Shown here in pieces: positions 18,316 through 26,977 of a stretch of 64,000 nucleotides of DNA. Under the pieces are notes generated by a model, which worked only from the letters and a program-made list of their open reading frames with translations, did not search any database and had not been told where the DNA came from. Source of the stretch: Corallococcus macrosporus (GTDB lineage Bacteria; Myxococcota; Myxococcia; Myxococcales; Myxococcaceae); NCBI RefSeq assembly GCF_017302985.1, contig NZ_JAFIMU010000013.1:124001-188000 (forward strand), written 5' to 3'. The stretch's first letter is position 1. Every line of letters starts with the position of its first letter. The position numbers and the translations under genes were made by a program.

Positions 18316-21300
18316 ATGACTGCTCCGCTTGAATTGACCCCTGCTGGTGCCGGGCTGTTCCTGGAGGGAGCGCGGCTCAAGAACGCGGGCCTGTGGGCCG
18401 TGGACTTCCTGGACGCCTCCGGCCAGGTGTTGTGCCGCGTGGCGCTGCCGAACCTGTCGCTGCAGGAAGAGCCTCCCGCGCTCCTCCACCCGGTCGTGAC
18501 CGGCGACGTGCAGCGCACCGGGACGGTCCACGAGGCGCGGCTGCGGTCGGGCCCCACGACGGTCGCGCCGCTGACGGTGGGCCTCTACGCGGACACGGAC
18601 CGGCAGCTGCGCCTGCCCACCCTGGACCTCGTGCTCGGCAGGCGCCTCAAGCTTTCCGACTTCCGGCTCCCCTACCTCCACCACACGCCCGTCATCGTCG
18701 GGACGCGGGACGTGTACGGCCCTCCGGCGTCCTACTTCCCGGCGACGCTCGACCTCCCGGACGACTTCACGGGCAACGTGCATCTGCTGGAGACACCGGG
18801 CAGCGCGCTCCCCCTGGGGACGGTCACCACCCTCGTCACGTATGACGAACGGAGCGCCAGCATCCCCACCGCCACGCTGCCCCCCTTCGCGGCCCCGGCC
18901 GGGATGCCGAGCGGCCTGGCCCTGGTTTCCACTGAAGCCGCGCCCATCACCGACGAGGGCGACTTCATCCGGCTCGGGCCCACGGGTGGAGCGAAGGGCG
19001 GGCTGGCGACGGCGGGGGCGGTGGGCTTCGACTTCACCCTGACGAACGACGTCCCGGGGTTCTTCGAGTTCCGCTTCCGGGGGCGGATGCCCGCGTCCAT
19101 CGATGATGCCGCGACGCTGGGCGCGATGTGGATGGACCGGGTGCCCGGCGGCTTCGTCATCTACACCGACTGGTCGTTCAACATCGTGTTCAGGAACTAC
19201 GCCAACAACCAGCAGCTCGAGATCCCGTACGGACTGGCGGCCAACGCGGACGTCGACGTCGCGTTCCGCTACACCGACGACCCGCAGGGGCCGGGGGGAA
19301 GCCTGCAGTTCTACAAGGACGGGGTGGCGCTCGGCGCGCCGCGCACGCTCACCGCGAAGCTCAAGCTCCAACCCGTGCTCCCCTTCTTCGTCAACAACAT
19401 CGGCTGGAACCACCGGAACGGCACCGCGGGCCTGGGTGTCCGCGCGCTCGACTTCACGGTGCCGGTGCCTGTCTTCACTCAGCAGTTCACGGCGGTGGGC
19501 TCCAGCGTCGTGCCCGCGAACGTGGCGCGCACCCTGATGTTCGACGCCACCGCGATCGCCTCCCCGTCCGGCCCCTACTCCCTCCGGTATCGGCTCGGTT
19601 CGCCGGACGCGAGCGCGGGCGAGGACTTGACGGTGCGGGTGGGCCCCTACGTCACGGCGGCGAACGAGGCGCATGACGTCGTGCTGCAGGACTGGTCCAC
19701 CGGGACGCCCGTCCAGGTCGGCGTCTACACGATGACGAAGGTGGTGGGCCAGAACCTGTCCCTCGAGGACGCCGAGTTCGGGCCGCTCGTCGGCACGTGG
19801 ACCGAGGTGACCCCGCTGGAGGCGCCCATCGAGCTGGGCAGCCTGCGCTACTACTGCGAAGGCATCCGCATGCGGGGCTACACGCAGTTCCAGTTCGGCT
19901 ACGACTTCGCGCCGAGCGCGCTGCCCTCGACGCCGTTCGGCGATCCGCAGGGCATCGACAGCTACATGATTCCCCACAAGTGGGTGGTGCGCGACAGGGC
20001 CGGCAATCCCCTGGGCACGCTCCAGCAGCATGACGGCACGCCGCTCAACCAGGCGGGACGAAGCCCGGTGTTCGAGGGGCCGTGGGACGGCGTCAACAAG
20101 CCGCTCACCACGCCGACGAACCGCTGGGTCCCGTTCGGCACGGCGCGCGCGGGCCTCATCTGGCGCTCGAAGCAGCCGGAGCCGGTGCCGCCGCAGACGC
20201 TGGGCGCGAAGCTGCCGCGCTACGCGACGGACGTGCCCTACGCCATGCACCTCGACTACTCGAGCAACGGCTTCGACTGGCGGCTCGCGTTCGGAGGCCA
20301 TGGCCCGGATGGGCAGGTCAACGGCTTCGGCAACATCCGCGTCATGCCCTTCAACCCCACGGACGCGGAGACCTGGGTGAACGACGCGACGGTGGGCGCG
20401 GGTGACCCCTACAAGGGGCTCTACGGCACGAACTCCAAGCGCGCGGTCGGGTCGACGTGGCTCAAGTACACGGCGTTCAACATGCAGGCACGCTCGCCCG
20501 TCACCGGGCCCGGAGGCATCCGCGATGACCGCCAGGCCATCGCGGAGCCGGTGTGGCTGTACCTGACGAACCCGTCCGGCCAGCGCTGGGATGGCACGCC
20601 GCACCGGGAGCTCGCGCTGGACTACCTCACGGGCTACGTCTCCGACCCCATCCACGTCTTCGAGGACGGCCGCCCGCGCCCGCTGTTCCGCGGCAGGCCG
20701 GCCCGGCCCATCACGATGCGGGGGCACTGGTACGGGTGGGGCGAGGCGAGCACCCCGCCCGAGCGCGCCTACTACGCGAAGGGCGGGCGGCCCTACGAGA
20801 TTTGCGATGACGCCAACCCGTGGCGGGCGAAGGTGCCCGTGCATGGCACGGCGCCTGGCAAGCCCGTCTTCGGCACGTATCAAATCGACTCGTCGCACGC
20901 GCACCAGTACCCGCACTGGGGCTCGCTCCTGTTCCGGACGCCGGAGTTCGCCTTCCTCGGCCACAAGTTCTGGGACCAGACGCGGCTGTACTCCAACCGG
21001 ATCCTCCCGGGCTGGGGAGAGGTGGGCGAGCGCGCTTCGGCGTGGGCGTACCTGCACGCGGCGCTGGCGTGGAAGACCGCGGCGAAGCGCAGCGAACGCC
21101 TGTACTCGCGCGAGGACGTGCTGGCCTTCGTGCAGCTCCAGTTGGAGGACTTCCACGACACCTACTGCGCGACGACGCCCGGGTTCTTCAACCCTCCCGC
21201 GACGTTCACGAGCGAGTTCCAGCTCTTCACCATCCTCGTGAACCGCTTCGGGCCGGGCTACATGTCGAACGGCGAGTACCAGCAGCACGACTTCTTCATC

Positions 21301-21918
21301 GGGTACTGGCTGCACGCGCTGGCCATTGGCGAGCGGCTCGGGTTCAACGCCACGCTGCGGGCGCGCAGCGCGAAGCTCGCGGCCGTCCTCGACTGGATGG
21401 TGGAGCTCCACCGCAAGCGCATCGTGGGACGGCTGGTGGAGGGGCCCCGCCTGACCATCAGCGGGAACAGCTACCTGTTCACCCTGCCCGCCTCCGTGGT
21501 CGCGAACGCGGGCGGCGTGGCGGCGAACCTGCCGCAGGGCTACGCCGACCTCATCCCCCACCTGGGACAGGCGGACACGTGGGCGTACAACGGCCCCGGG
21601 ACGCAGGGCGGCACGCGTGACGGCCAGGGGCTCGACCTGCTCATGGCCGGGCCTTCCCAGCTGAAGTACGGGCTGGGGCTCACGGGGGCCGCGCTCGACA
21701 CCGCCGAAGCCGCGGCGGCCGCGTGGCGCAACGACCGCAAGGCGGCCGAGGAGGCCAAGGGCAGCGACGCAGGCTCCGGCTGGTTCCGGTACCTGCAGGG
21801 GTCGCACAACCCGATGCTGCCCGCGGCCCAGGGGCTGGACGTGGATCAGGAGGTGCTGACCGACCTCTCCTTCACCGGCCTCGAGCTGTCAGCGCTCGCG
21901 AGCGTCGACGACGTCTAG
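18316..21918 (+). CDS. Very large protein of unknown function, 1200 residues
   Basis: I do not recognise this protein. It lacks a signal peptide. Residues ~1-110 are beta-rich (LTPAGAGLFLEGARLKNAG). About 200-390 looks like a concanavalin/LamG-type sandwich (GFFEFRFRGRMP, GGFVIYTDWSFN, GSLQFYKDGV). About 480-850 is aromatic-rich (GYTQFQFGYDF, HLDYSSNGFDWRLAFGGH, MRGHWYGWGEAS). The rest is helical with paired aromatic helices (ASAWAYLHAALAW, HDFFIGYWLHALAIGERLG), as in alpha/alpha-toroid hydrolases and lyases. It may be an enzyme on polysaccharide or a large tail/adhesin-type protein exported without a Sec signal. It is preceded by a good ribosome site (GGGAG) and followed by a strong hairpin. 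Confidence 0.75.
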   Translation: MTAPLELTPAGAGLFLEGARLKNAGLWAVDFLDASGQVLCRVALPNLSLQEEPPALLHPVVTGDVQRTGTVHEARLRSGPTTVAPLTVGLYADTDRQLRLPTLDLVLGRRLKLSDFRLPYLHHTPVIVGTRDVYGPPASYFPATLDLPDDFTGNVHLLETPGSALPLGTVTTLVTYDERSASIPTATLPPFAAPAGMPSGLALVSTEAAPITDEGDFIRLGPTGGAKGGLATAGAVGFDFTLTNDVPGFFEFRFRGRMPASIDDAATLGAMWMDRVPGGFVIYTDWSFNIVFRNYANNQQLEIPYGLAANADVDVAFRYTDDPQGPGGSLQFYKDGVALGAPRTLTAKLKLQPVLPFFVNNIGWNHRNGTAGLGVRALDFTVPVPVFTQQFTAVGSSVVPANVARTLMFDATAIASPSGPYSLRYRLGSPDASAGEDLTVRVGPYVTAANEAHDVVLQDWSTGTPVQVGVYTMTKVVGQNLSLEDAEFGPLVGTWTEVTPLEAPIELGSLRYYCEGIRMRGYTQFQFGYDFAPSALPSTPFGDPQGIDSYMIPHKWVVRDRAGNPLGTLQQHDGTPLNQAGRSPVFEGPWDGVNKPLTTPTNRWVPFGTARAGLIWRSKQPEPVPPQTLGAKLPRYATDVPYAMHLDYSSNGFDWRLAFGGHGPDGQVNGFGNIRVMPFNPTDAETWVNDATVGAGDPYKGLYGTNSKRAVGSTWLKYTAFNMQARSPVTGPGGIRDDRQAIAEPVWLYLTNPSGQRWDGTPHRELALDYLTGYVSDPIHVFEDGRPRPLFRGRPARPITMRGHWYGWGEASTPPERAYYAKGGRPYEICDDANPWRAKVPVHGTAPGKPVFGTYQIDSSHAHQYPHWGSLLFRTPEFAFLGHKFWDQTRLYSNRILPGWGEVGERASAWAYLHAALAWKTAAKRSERLYSREDVLAFVQLQLEDFHDTYCATTPGFFNPPATFTSEFQLFTILVNRFGPGYMSNGEYQQHDFFIGYWLHALAIGERLGFNATLRARSAKLAAVLDWMVELHRKRIVGRLVEGPRLTISGNSYLFTLPASVVANAGGVAANLPQGYADLIPHLGQADTWAYNGPGTQGGTRDGQGLDLLMAGPSQLKYGLGLTGAALDTAEAAAAAWRNDRKAAEEAKGSDAGSGWFRYLQGSHNPMLPAAQGLDVDQEVLTDLSFTGLELSALASVDDV

Positions 21919-21942
21919 GCCACCAGGGGCCACCTGAATGCC

Positions 21943-21975
21943 GGCGCCGTGGAGGCCCCCCTCCTCCACGGCGCC
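21943..21975. terminator. Bidirectional terminator hairpin
   Basis: Perfect 13-bp arms GGCGCCGTGGAGG (21943-21955) and CCTCCACGGCGCC (21963-21975) around a 7-nt loop. It lies between the convergent ends of the 1200-residue gene (stop 21918) and the lipoprotein gene (stop 21991). A second small stem (GTGCCC/GGGCAC) follows at about 21982-21999. No clear T-tract, as is common at high GC. Confidence 0.7.
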
Positions 21976-21990
21976 TCGCGTGTGCCCCGC

Positions 21991-22887
21991 TCAGGGCACG
22001 GCGCTCACGTCCACGTCGATGACGCGCGGCTCCTCGGTGCTCGTCGTGCCCGTCACCGGGGGCATCACGGCGGCCACCTGGAGCGTCAGCGCCCATTCAC
22101 CCGTGCTGAGCTGGGTGGGCACGTACTTCCAGGAGAGGTGCACGGCCCCCGTGGTCTCGCCTTCGGCCCACAGCGCCTCGCGCGCCCGCTGCTCGATCTC
22201 CGCCGTCGTCAGCCGCGTGCGCAGCAGGTGGCCGGAGCGGGCCAGGGCGGGCCAGCTGATGAGCGCGCGCTGGAAGCTGCCATCCGGGCCCTGGGACACC
22301 ACCGCGCGGTGGCCCTCCACGCGGATGCCATTGATGGCGCGCATCACGAAGGTCTTGTGGCGGTGGAGCGCCGGGGCTTCGGCGACGCCGTTCTGCTCGC
22401 TCTGGGTGAAGGACTTCACCTGCCGCACCGCCCCCAGCTCCGCCGTGGGGATGCCCCAGCGCTGCAGGCGCGCCAGCGCGGCCCGCTGCAACAGCGCGGG
22501 GTCCTGCGGCGTCTCAGGGCCCGCGCCCACCTTGTTCAGCACCAGCACCTGGCCTTCGGACGGGTCGCTCTCGATCTTCCAGGTCTGGGACTCCATGTCC
22601 CCGCGGGTGCCCACCGGCACCTCCGACAGGGAGAAGGTCTCGGTCGTTCCCACCAGGGAGCGCTGCAACGGGGCGGGATCGAACGCGGTGCGGGGAAGCA
22701 GCGTGGTGGGGATGCCTCCGGTGGGCGGCGTGGCCAGCGCCGTGGAGTCGAAGATGAAGCCGAGGGTCGCGCGGGCCTCCTGGGTGGTGGGAACGGCCTC
22801 GGGATCCATGAGGGCGCCGCTGTCGCAGCCAGACGCGGCGGCGAGCGGAAGGACGGTCAGGAAGCGGAAGAGCAGATGGGTCTTCAT
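21991..22887 (-). CDS. Hypothetical lipoprotein
   Basis: 298 residues. The ATG at 22887 starts a lipoprotein signal with a Cys near residue 21 (AAASGCDSG). The mature part has an N-terminal FIFDSTALATPP segment, a central RHKTFVMRAINGIRVEGHRAVVS and a TGAVHLSWKYVPTQLSTGEWALTLQ-type stretch split over two strands. Phrases such as TFVMRAINGIRVEG recall the propeptide (FTP/PepSY-type) modules of secreted peptidases, where R-x-x-G-I-x-V-x-G motifs occur; this is a suggestion only. It lies 43 bp downstream of the caspase-like gene (22931-23809) on the same strand, so the two are likely co-expressed. Confidence 0.7.
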   Translation of the reverse strand: MKTHLLFRFLTVLPLAAASGCDSGALMDPEAVPTTQEARATLGFIFDSTALATPPTGGIPTTLLPRTAFDPAPLQRSLVGTTETFSLSEVPVGTRGDMESQTWKIESDPSEGQVLVLNKVGAGPETPQDPALLQRAALARLQRWGIPTAELGAVRQVKSFTQSEQNGVAEAPALHRHKTFVMRAINGIRVEGHRAVVSQGPDGSFQRALISWPALARSGHLLRTRLTTAEIEQRAREALWAEGETTGAVHLSWKYVPTQLSTGEWALTLQVAAVMPPVTGTTSTEEPRVIDVDVSAVP

Positions 22888-22930
22888 GGTGTTTCGTTCT
22901 TTCTGTGCGAGGTCGATGGAACGGCGGCGG

Positions 22931-23809
22931 TCACTCGGGCAGCTTCTGCCCGTTGTCGGGGTCGCAGCCCGCCACGTAGAAGTAGGTGGAGCCGACCTTG
23001 GGGCCGGTGTTCTTGCGGTCCCCCCAGCCGCCGTTCTCGAACATCGCCAGGCGCGCCGCCTTGGACTCACCGAAGACGATGGACACCGGGCAGTCGTCGT
23101 TGTTCTTGCCGATGTCCCAGTCGTAGGCCTCGTCGATCCAGTTCTCGCCCACGCCGTCGTTGCGCGAGCTGGACACGTAGCGCTTCACGTAGCGCTTCAC
23201 GAAGTTGCCGCACGACGAATCGCCGTGGAAGGCATTCCACATGCTGAAGCCGCTGTTGCTCGTCACCATCTGCTGCCGGTACCCGCCCTGCTTCCAGACC
23301 TGGTAGTCGCCGGACTGGCAGGCCTTGATGACGGCGATGTTCAGCTTGCCGTTGTTGCCCAGGTTCATGTGGACGTCCGTCATGGCCGAGCACTGATCCA
23401 CGTTGGTGCCCATCACCAGCCAGCTGCGCAGGGACGACTCGCTGTGGCCGCCGTGGGTGTGCACGAAGAGGACGTCCGCGTCGTCCACGCCGGAGTTGAG
23501 CTGGGTGTCCTTCGCGTCGACCGCCGCCGCCTTGGAGGCGTCCGTCCAGAGGTCCGCGCGGGCGCTCGAGTTGTTGAGGGTACGGACGTCCGACCAGAGG
23601 CCCTGGTTCACCAGCGAGTTGAAGTAGCCCGCGAACTCCGCCGCCGTCTTCGTGTGCACGGAGTGCGAGTCCGCGTTGCACTGCCCCGCGCCTCCGAAGT
23701 TGGCGATGCCGTAGACATGGGTTTCGTTCGCCAGCGCCGCCGCGGGCAGGAGCAGCGCTCCCGCGAGCGCCGCGTTCCGCCACGGCTGGGTCTGCTTCCG
23801 GAATTGCAT
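22931..23809 (-). CDS. Secreted DUF6345-like protein with caspase-fold His/Cys dyad
   Basis: 292 residues with a Sec signal (cleavage near ALANE, residue 28). The mature protein starts HVYGIANFGG. It has a His motif DVLFVHTHGGH (His117/His119, about 112-122) and, about 45 residues on, a strand ending in a Cys, AVIKACQSGDY (Cys164). The HG and ACxSG motifs in this order are those of clan CD (caspase/gingipain/CHAT) peptidases. They match DUF6345-type proteins, where peptidase activity is not proven to my knowledge. Several other Cys (QCNADSH, DQCSAM, SSCGNF, DDCPVS) may form disulphides. GGAGA precedes the ATG. Confidence 0.72.
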   Translation of the reverse strand: MQFRKQTQPWRNAALAGALLLPAAALANETHVYGIANFGGAGQCNADSHSVHTKTAAEFAGYFNSLVNQGLWSDVRTLNNSSARADLWTDASKAAAVDAKDTQLNSGVDDADVLFVHTHGGHSESSLRSWLVMGTNVDQCSAMTDVHMNLGNNGKLNIAVIKACQSGDYQVWKQGGYRQQMVTSNSGFSMWNAFHGDSSCGNFVKRYVKRYVSSSRNDGVGENWIDEAYDWDIGKNNDDCPVSIVFGESKAARLAMFENGGWGDRKNTGPKVGSTYFYVAGCDPDNGQKLPE

Positions 23810-23938
23810 GGTCCGAGTCTCCGCCCCGTCAGGGGTGTGTGGATGGCCTGAAGCGACCGGAGGCGCGCGGCGTTCACCGTGCTTTTCTTCCGGCCCTGGC
23901 CCCTCAACGAAACTCGAAGGAAATTCCCCTCACCCCCC

Positions 23939-24523
23939 TCAGCTGGAAAGCCAGCTGACGATGAGCGAGGCCAGGGTCTCCGCGGCCCGGGCCTCGTCCA
24001 CCAGGCCCCGGAGCATGTCGCGGGAGATGGCCTCCGCCGCGCCGATGATGCCCACGCAGCGCAGGTGCAGCGCGTCCTTCTTCAGGTCCGAGTAGGGCGC
24101 GAGCGCCTCGCGGAAGAGGGCCACGTAGCCGTCGAGCAGCTCACGATGCACGGCCTCCATCTCCTCCGCGCCCCTCAGCGCCGCGGAGATGGCATGCCAC
24201 TCCGGGCCCGCGGACGTGTAGCAGTGCATGTAGGCGGCGCTCATCACCCGGGCGACGTCCTCCAGCCGCTTGCGCGTGCGCTGGAGCGCGTCCAGGAGCG
24301 CCTGGACCTGCCGGGCGTCGATCTGCTCGTAGAGCGCGATCAACAGCCCTGCACGCGTCTGGAAGTGCTCGTAGGCGATGGGCTTGCTGACGCCCGCACG
24401 CTCGGCCACGTAGCCGAGCGTCAACGCGTCCGTCCCCTCCTCCCGGACGATGGAGAGCGCGATGTCGAGCAACTGCTCGCGTCGCTGCGCCTTCGGCAGC
24501 TTCTTGCTGGGGGTCTTGCTCAT
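23939..24523 (-). CDS. TetR-family transcriptional regulator
   Basis: 194 residues. The N-terminal helix-turn-helix spans about 13-60 (QRREQLLDIALSIVREEG, LTLGYVAERAGVSKPIAYEHF). An all-helical ligand-binding/dimer domain follows. The ATG at 24523 opens directly in front of the basic arm (MSKTPSKKLPKAQRRE). It is divergent from the NAD(P)-oxidoreductase gene with a 136-bp gap, the usual layout for a TetR repressor and its target. I could not pick out a convincing palindrome in the gap. It probably represses 24660-27922 and itself; the inducer is unknown. Confidence 0.88.
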   Translation of the reverse strand: MSKTPSKKLPKAQRREQLLDIALSIVREEGTDALTLGYVAERAGVSKPIAYEHFQTRAGLLIALYEQIDARQVQALLDALQRTRKRLEDVARVMSAAYMHCYTSAGPEWHAISAALRGAEEMEAVHRELLDGYVALFREALAPYSDLKKDALHLRCVGIIGAAEAISRDMLRGLVDEARAAETLASLIVSWLSS

Positions 24524-24659
24524 GGCTCTCGCCGCTTCGTAACGCCCCGGGAGGGCACCTCCAAGAAAACATGGCGAACCTACCAACAGTAACTTACCAC
24601 TTGAAGGGAAGGTCGAATCCACACCCGTCCTGCCCGCCCGGCAGAGGAGTTGCTCCGTC

Positions 24660-25670
24660 ATGTCCATGAATCCGCAGCACCCCGTCCTCATCGTGGGAGG
24701 CTCTGGCCTCGTCGGCTCCCAGGCCGCGAAGGTGCTTCGTCGCCTCCATCCCACCCTGCCCCTCACCATCGGCGGCCGGGACCTGGCCCGGGCCGAAGCC
24801 GTCGCGAAGGAGGTGGGCGGCGCGGACGCGGTGCGCGTCGACCTGGGGCGCCCGGACCTGGGCCAGCCCGACGGGAGGGCCTACAGCGCCGTCGTCATGT
24901 TCGTGCAGGACGACACCCTGCACTCCCTGAAGTACGCCCAGGCGAAGCGGGCGGCGTACCTCAGCATCTCCACCGGTGTGTTCGAGGTGGGGCCGGAGGT
25001 GGCGCACTACATCCAGCAGCCCGCGAGCGCGCCCATCCTCATGGGCAGCCACTGGCTGGTGGGAGCGGTCACCCTGCCCGTCCTCCACTTCGCCCGCGAG
25101 TTCAAGACGCTCGAGGCCATCGAGCTCGCGGCGGTGCTCGACACGCAGGACGTGGGAGGACCGGCGGCCCATGCCGACCTCGAGCGCCTCACGGAAGTCG
25201 CGCCCCGGGCCCTGGTGCTCCAGGAGGGCCGGTGGCGCTGGGTCCACGGAGCGGATGCGACGCGCACCATCACCAGCGTGGATGGGACCCGGCTGGAGGG
25301 ACAGGCGTACTCGCCGTTCGACGTGCTGAGCCTCGCGACCGCGACCGGGGCCCGCTCCATCCGCTTCGACCTCGTGGTGGGCGAGACAGCGACGCGCCGG
25401 CGTGGCGAGCCCGCTTCGACGGAGATCATCATCGAGCTGTCCGGGGTGAAGCCGGATGGAACGCGGGGACGCAGCCGCCACGAGCTCGTCCATCCCGGAG
25501 GCCAGGCCCCGGTGACCGCGTTCGGAGTCGCCATCGCCGTCGAGCGATTGCTGGGCCTCGCGGGTGGGTCCCCCGTGGCACCCGGGCTCTACATGCCCCA
25601 CGTCCTCTTCGACCCGGCCGGCTTCGTCCAGCGGCTGGAAGCCTCCGGCGTGCGAATCCGCCGCGCGTAG
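24660..25670 (+). CDS. NAD(P)-binding oxidoreductase, saccharopine-dehydrogenase-like
   Basis: 336 residues. Rossmann motif VLIVGGSGLVGSQ at about 9-21, then a second strand with GGRDLARAEA, where the Arg suggests NADP preference. AVVMFVQDDT and a helical/strand C-terminal domain with GSHWLVGAVTLPVL follow. The layout resembles saccharopine dehydrogenase-like or trans-acting reductase proteins that act on small metabolites or lipids. The substrate cannot be assigned. GAGGAG lies upstream of the ATG at 24660; a second ATG is two codons in. First gene of a run with 25734, 26489 and 26978, divergent from the TetR gene that likely controls it. Confidence 0.8.
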   Translation: MSMNPQHPVLIVGGSGLVGSQAAKVLRRLHPTLPLTIGGRDLARAEAVAKEVGGADAVRVDLGRPDLGQPDGRAYSAVVMFVQDDTLHSLKYAQAKRAAYLSISTGVFEVGPEVAHYIQQPASAPILMGSHWLVGAVTLPVLHFAREFKTLEAIELAAVLDTQDVGGPAAHADLERLTEVAPRALVLQEGRWRWVHGADATRTITSVDGTRLEGQAYSPFDVLSLATATGARSIRFDLVVGETATRRRGEPASTEIIIELSGVKPDGTRGRSRHELVHPGGQAPVTAFGVAIAVERLLGLAGGSPVAPGLYMPHVLFDPAGFVQRLEASGVRIRRA

Positions 25671-25733
25671 CCCGTGCCGACGAGGTGGTAATCTCTCCCC
25701 CGCAACCTGTCCCGGCACCAGGGGGAGTCCGTC

Positions 25734-26489
25734 ATGGGAATCACGATGTCACCGCAGGACTACGCCACGGCGTTCCGCATCCTCGCGGCGTCCGCGAGGC
25801 ATCCGGAGAACATCCATCAGATCGTCACGGAGCGGCTGCTGCCGAAGCTCTCCGCGCACCCCAACCTGTTGGACGTCGGCGCGGGGGCGGGCACGGTGGC
25901 GGAGCGGCTCGCGCCGCTGTTCGATTCGCTCACCCTGCTGGAGCCCAACCCCGCGCAGAGTGCCCGCTTCCATCACGAGAAGGCGAAGGTCCTCCCGCTC
26001 TCCCTGGACGGATACGACTCGAAGGACAGGTACGACCTGGTCGTGTGCTCCCACGTCATGTACCACGTGCCTGTTTCTGAATGGGGCGGCTTCATTGACA
26101 GACTGCTGGGCTTCGTGCGCCCGGGAGGCACGTGCCTGATGGTGATGGCCGCCGCCCGGGGGCCCACCCATGCGATGTGCCGCGAGTTCTCCGACACCCT
26201 GTACTTCAGCGAGCACATCGTCGCTGAAGTGCAGCGCAAGGGGCTGCCCCACGAGGTGCTCGCGACGATGAGCGGGTTCGCCGCGAACACCTTCGAGGAG
26301 ATGGAGACGCTCTGCCGCTTCCTCGTGCTGGAGGGCTGCTTCACCGCCGAGCAGCTGGCGGCCCTGAGCCCGGACGACTGGCGCAGGCTCGATGCCCGCA
26401 TTCGTGCGCATGCCGAGCGCTGCCGGCAGCCGGATGGCACGTACCGGCTGGAACAGGACGAGGACGTCATCCTCATCCCCCGGCCCTGA
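25734..26489 (+). CDS. Class I SAM-dependent methyltransferase
   Basis: 251 residues. SAM motif I LLDVGAGAGTVAERLAP (about 45-61), motif II acidic residue in TLLEPNP, motif post-I/IV YDLVVCSHVMYHV, and LGFVRPGGTCLMVM. The C-terminal ~80 residues are helical (TFEEMETLCRFLVLEG, DDWRRLDARIRAH), giving a lid-type addition. The family is clear but the methyl acceptor is unknown; small molecules are most usual for this arrangement. A GGGGGAG ribosome site precedes the ATG. It lies 63 bp behind the oxidoreductase, and its TGA overlaps the next ATG by one base. Confidence 0.85.
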   Translation: MGITMSPQDYATAFRILAASARHPENIHQIVTERLLPKLSAHPNLLDVGAGAGTVAERLAPLFDSLTLLEPNPAQSARFHHEKAKVLPLSLDGYDSKDRYDLVVCSHVMYHVPVSEWGGFIDRLLGFVRPGGTCLMVMAAARGPTHAMCREFSDTLYFSEHIVAEVQRKGLPHEVLATMSGFAANTFEEMETLCRFLVLEGCFTAEQLAALSPDDWRRLDARIRAHAERCRQPDGTYRLEQDEDVILIPRP

Positions 26490-26962
26490 TGAAGACCGGG
26501 CCCGTGGAAGTGCTCCACATCCTGTTCGATGAACAGCAACAGCAGGCCGGAGGCATGGGCCCGGTGAAGTGTGGCCTCTGCGGCGCATCCGCGCACGAGC
26601 GGCCACCGCCCCCAGGCCCGATCGGCGTCCTTGGCTCTGGCTGGGAGTGTCCCTGCGGAGCCCGGGGCGTCCCGGTCAACCTGATGGACCTGGACGACGC
26701 GTACGCGGAGCTCCTGGAGCGCTGGGGGCTCGAAGCCCGGTACCCGGACCTCTCCCCGGCCGTCCCCGTGGGAGAGTCCGGCCTGCTGTACTCGGCGGGC
26801 TACGTGGATGGCATTGCCCTGCGCGACCAGCTGTTCGACGAGGCCCGGCGACAGGGCGCCGAGGTCGGCAGCTCCGAAGTGGTGGTGCGGGTCACCACGC
26901 CCCGGGAGACCTTCCCGGATTGGAGCTGGGACGTGCTCTGGGCCCGGCCGGCCACTCGCTAG
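26489..26962 (+). CDS. Zinc-ribbon-like hypothetical protein
   Basis: 157 residues. Two Cys pairs, KCGLCGA (about 27-33) and ECPCGA (about 53-58), separated by a Pro/Gly loop, form a likely zinc ribbon near the N-terminus. The remainder is a small alpha/beta region with YAELLERWGLEA and GSSEVVVRVTTP. No catalytic motif seen. The start codon overlaps the stop of the methyltransferase gene (TGATG), implying translational coupling. Function unknown. Confidence 0.68.
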   Translation: MKTGPVEVLHILFDEQQQQAGGMGPVKCGLCGASAHERPPPPGPIGVLGSGWECPCGARGVPVNLMDLDDAYAELLERWGLEARYPDLSPAVPVGESGLLYSAGYVDGIALRDQLFDEARRQGAEVGSSEVVVRVTTPRETFPDWSWDVLWARPATR

Positions 26963-26977
26963 AGGTATCGTCGTGCC

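Noticed and set aside
17143-21807. 1554-residue open frame on the minus strand across the 1200-residue gene
   Set aside because: Only the part from 18075 to 17143 has protein-like composition. The rest is Arg/Val/His-rich antisense of the plus-strand gene, which is normal at high GC.
24524-24659. TetR operator around accaacagtaacttacc
   Set aside because: The half-sites do not form a convincing palindrome, so I list no operator.
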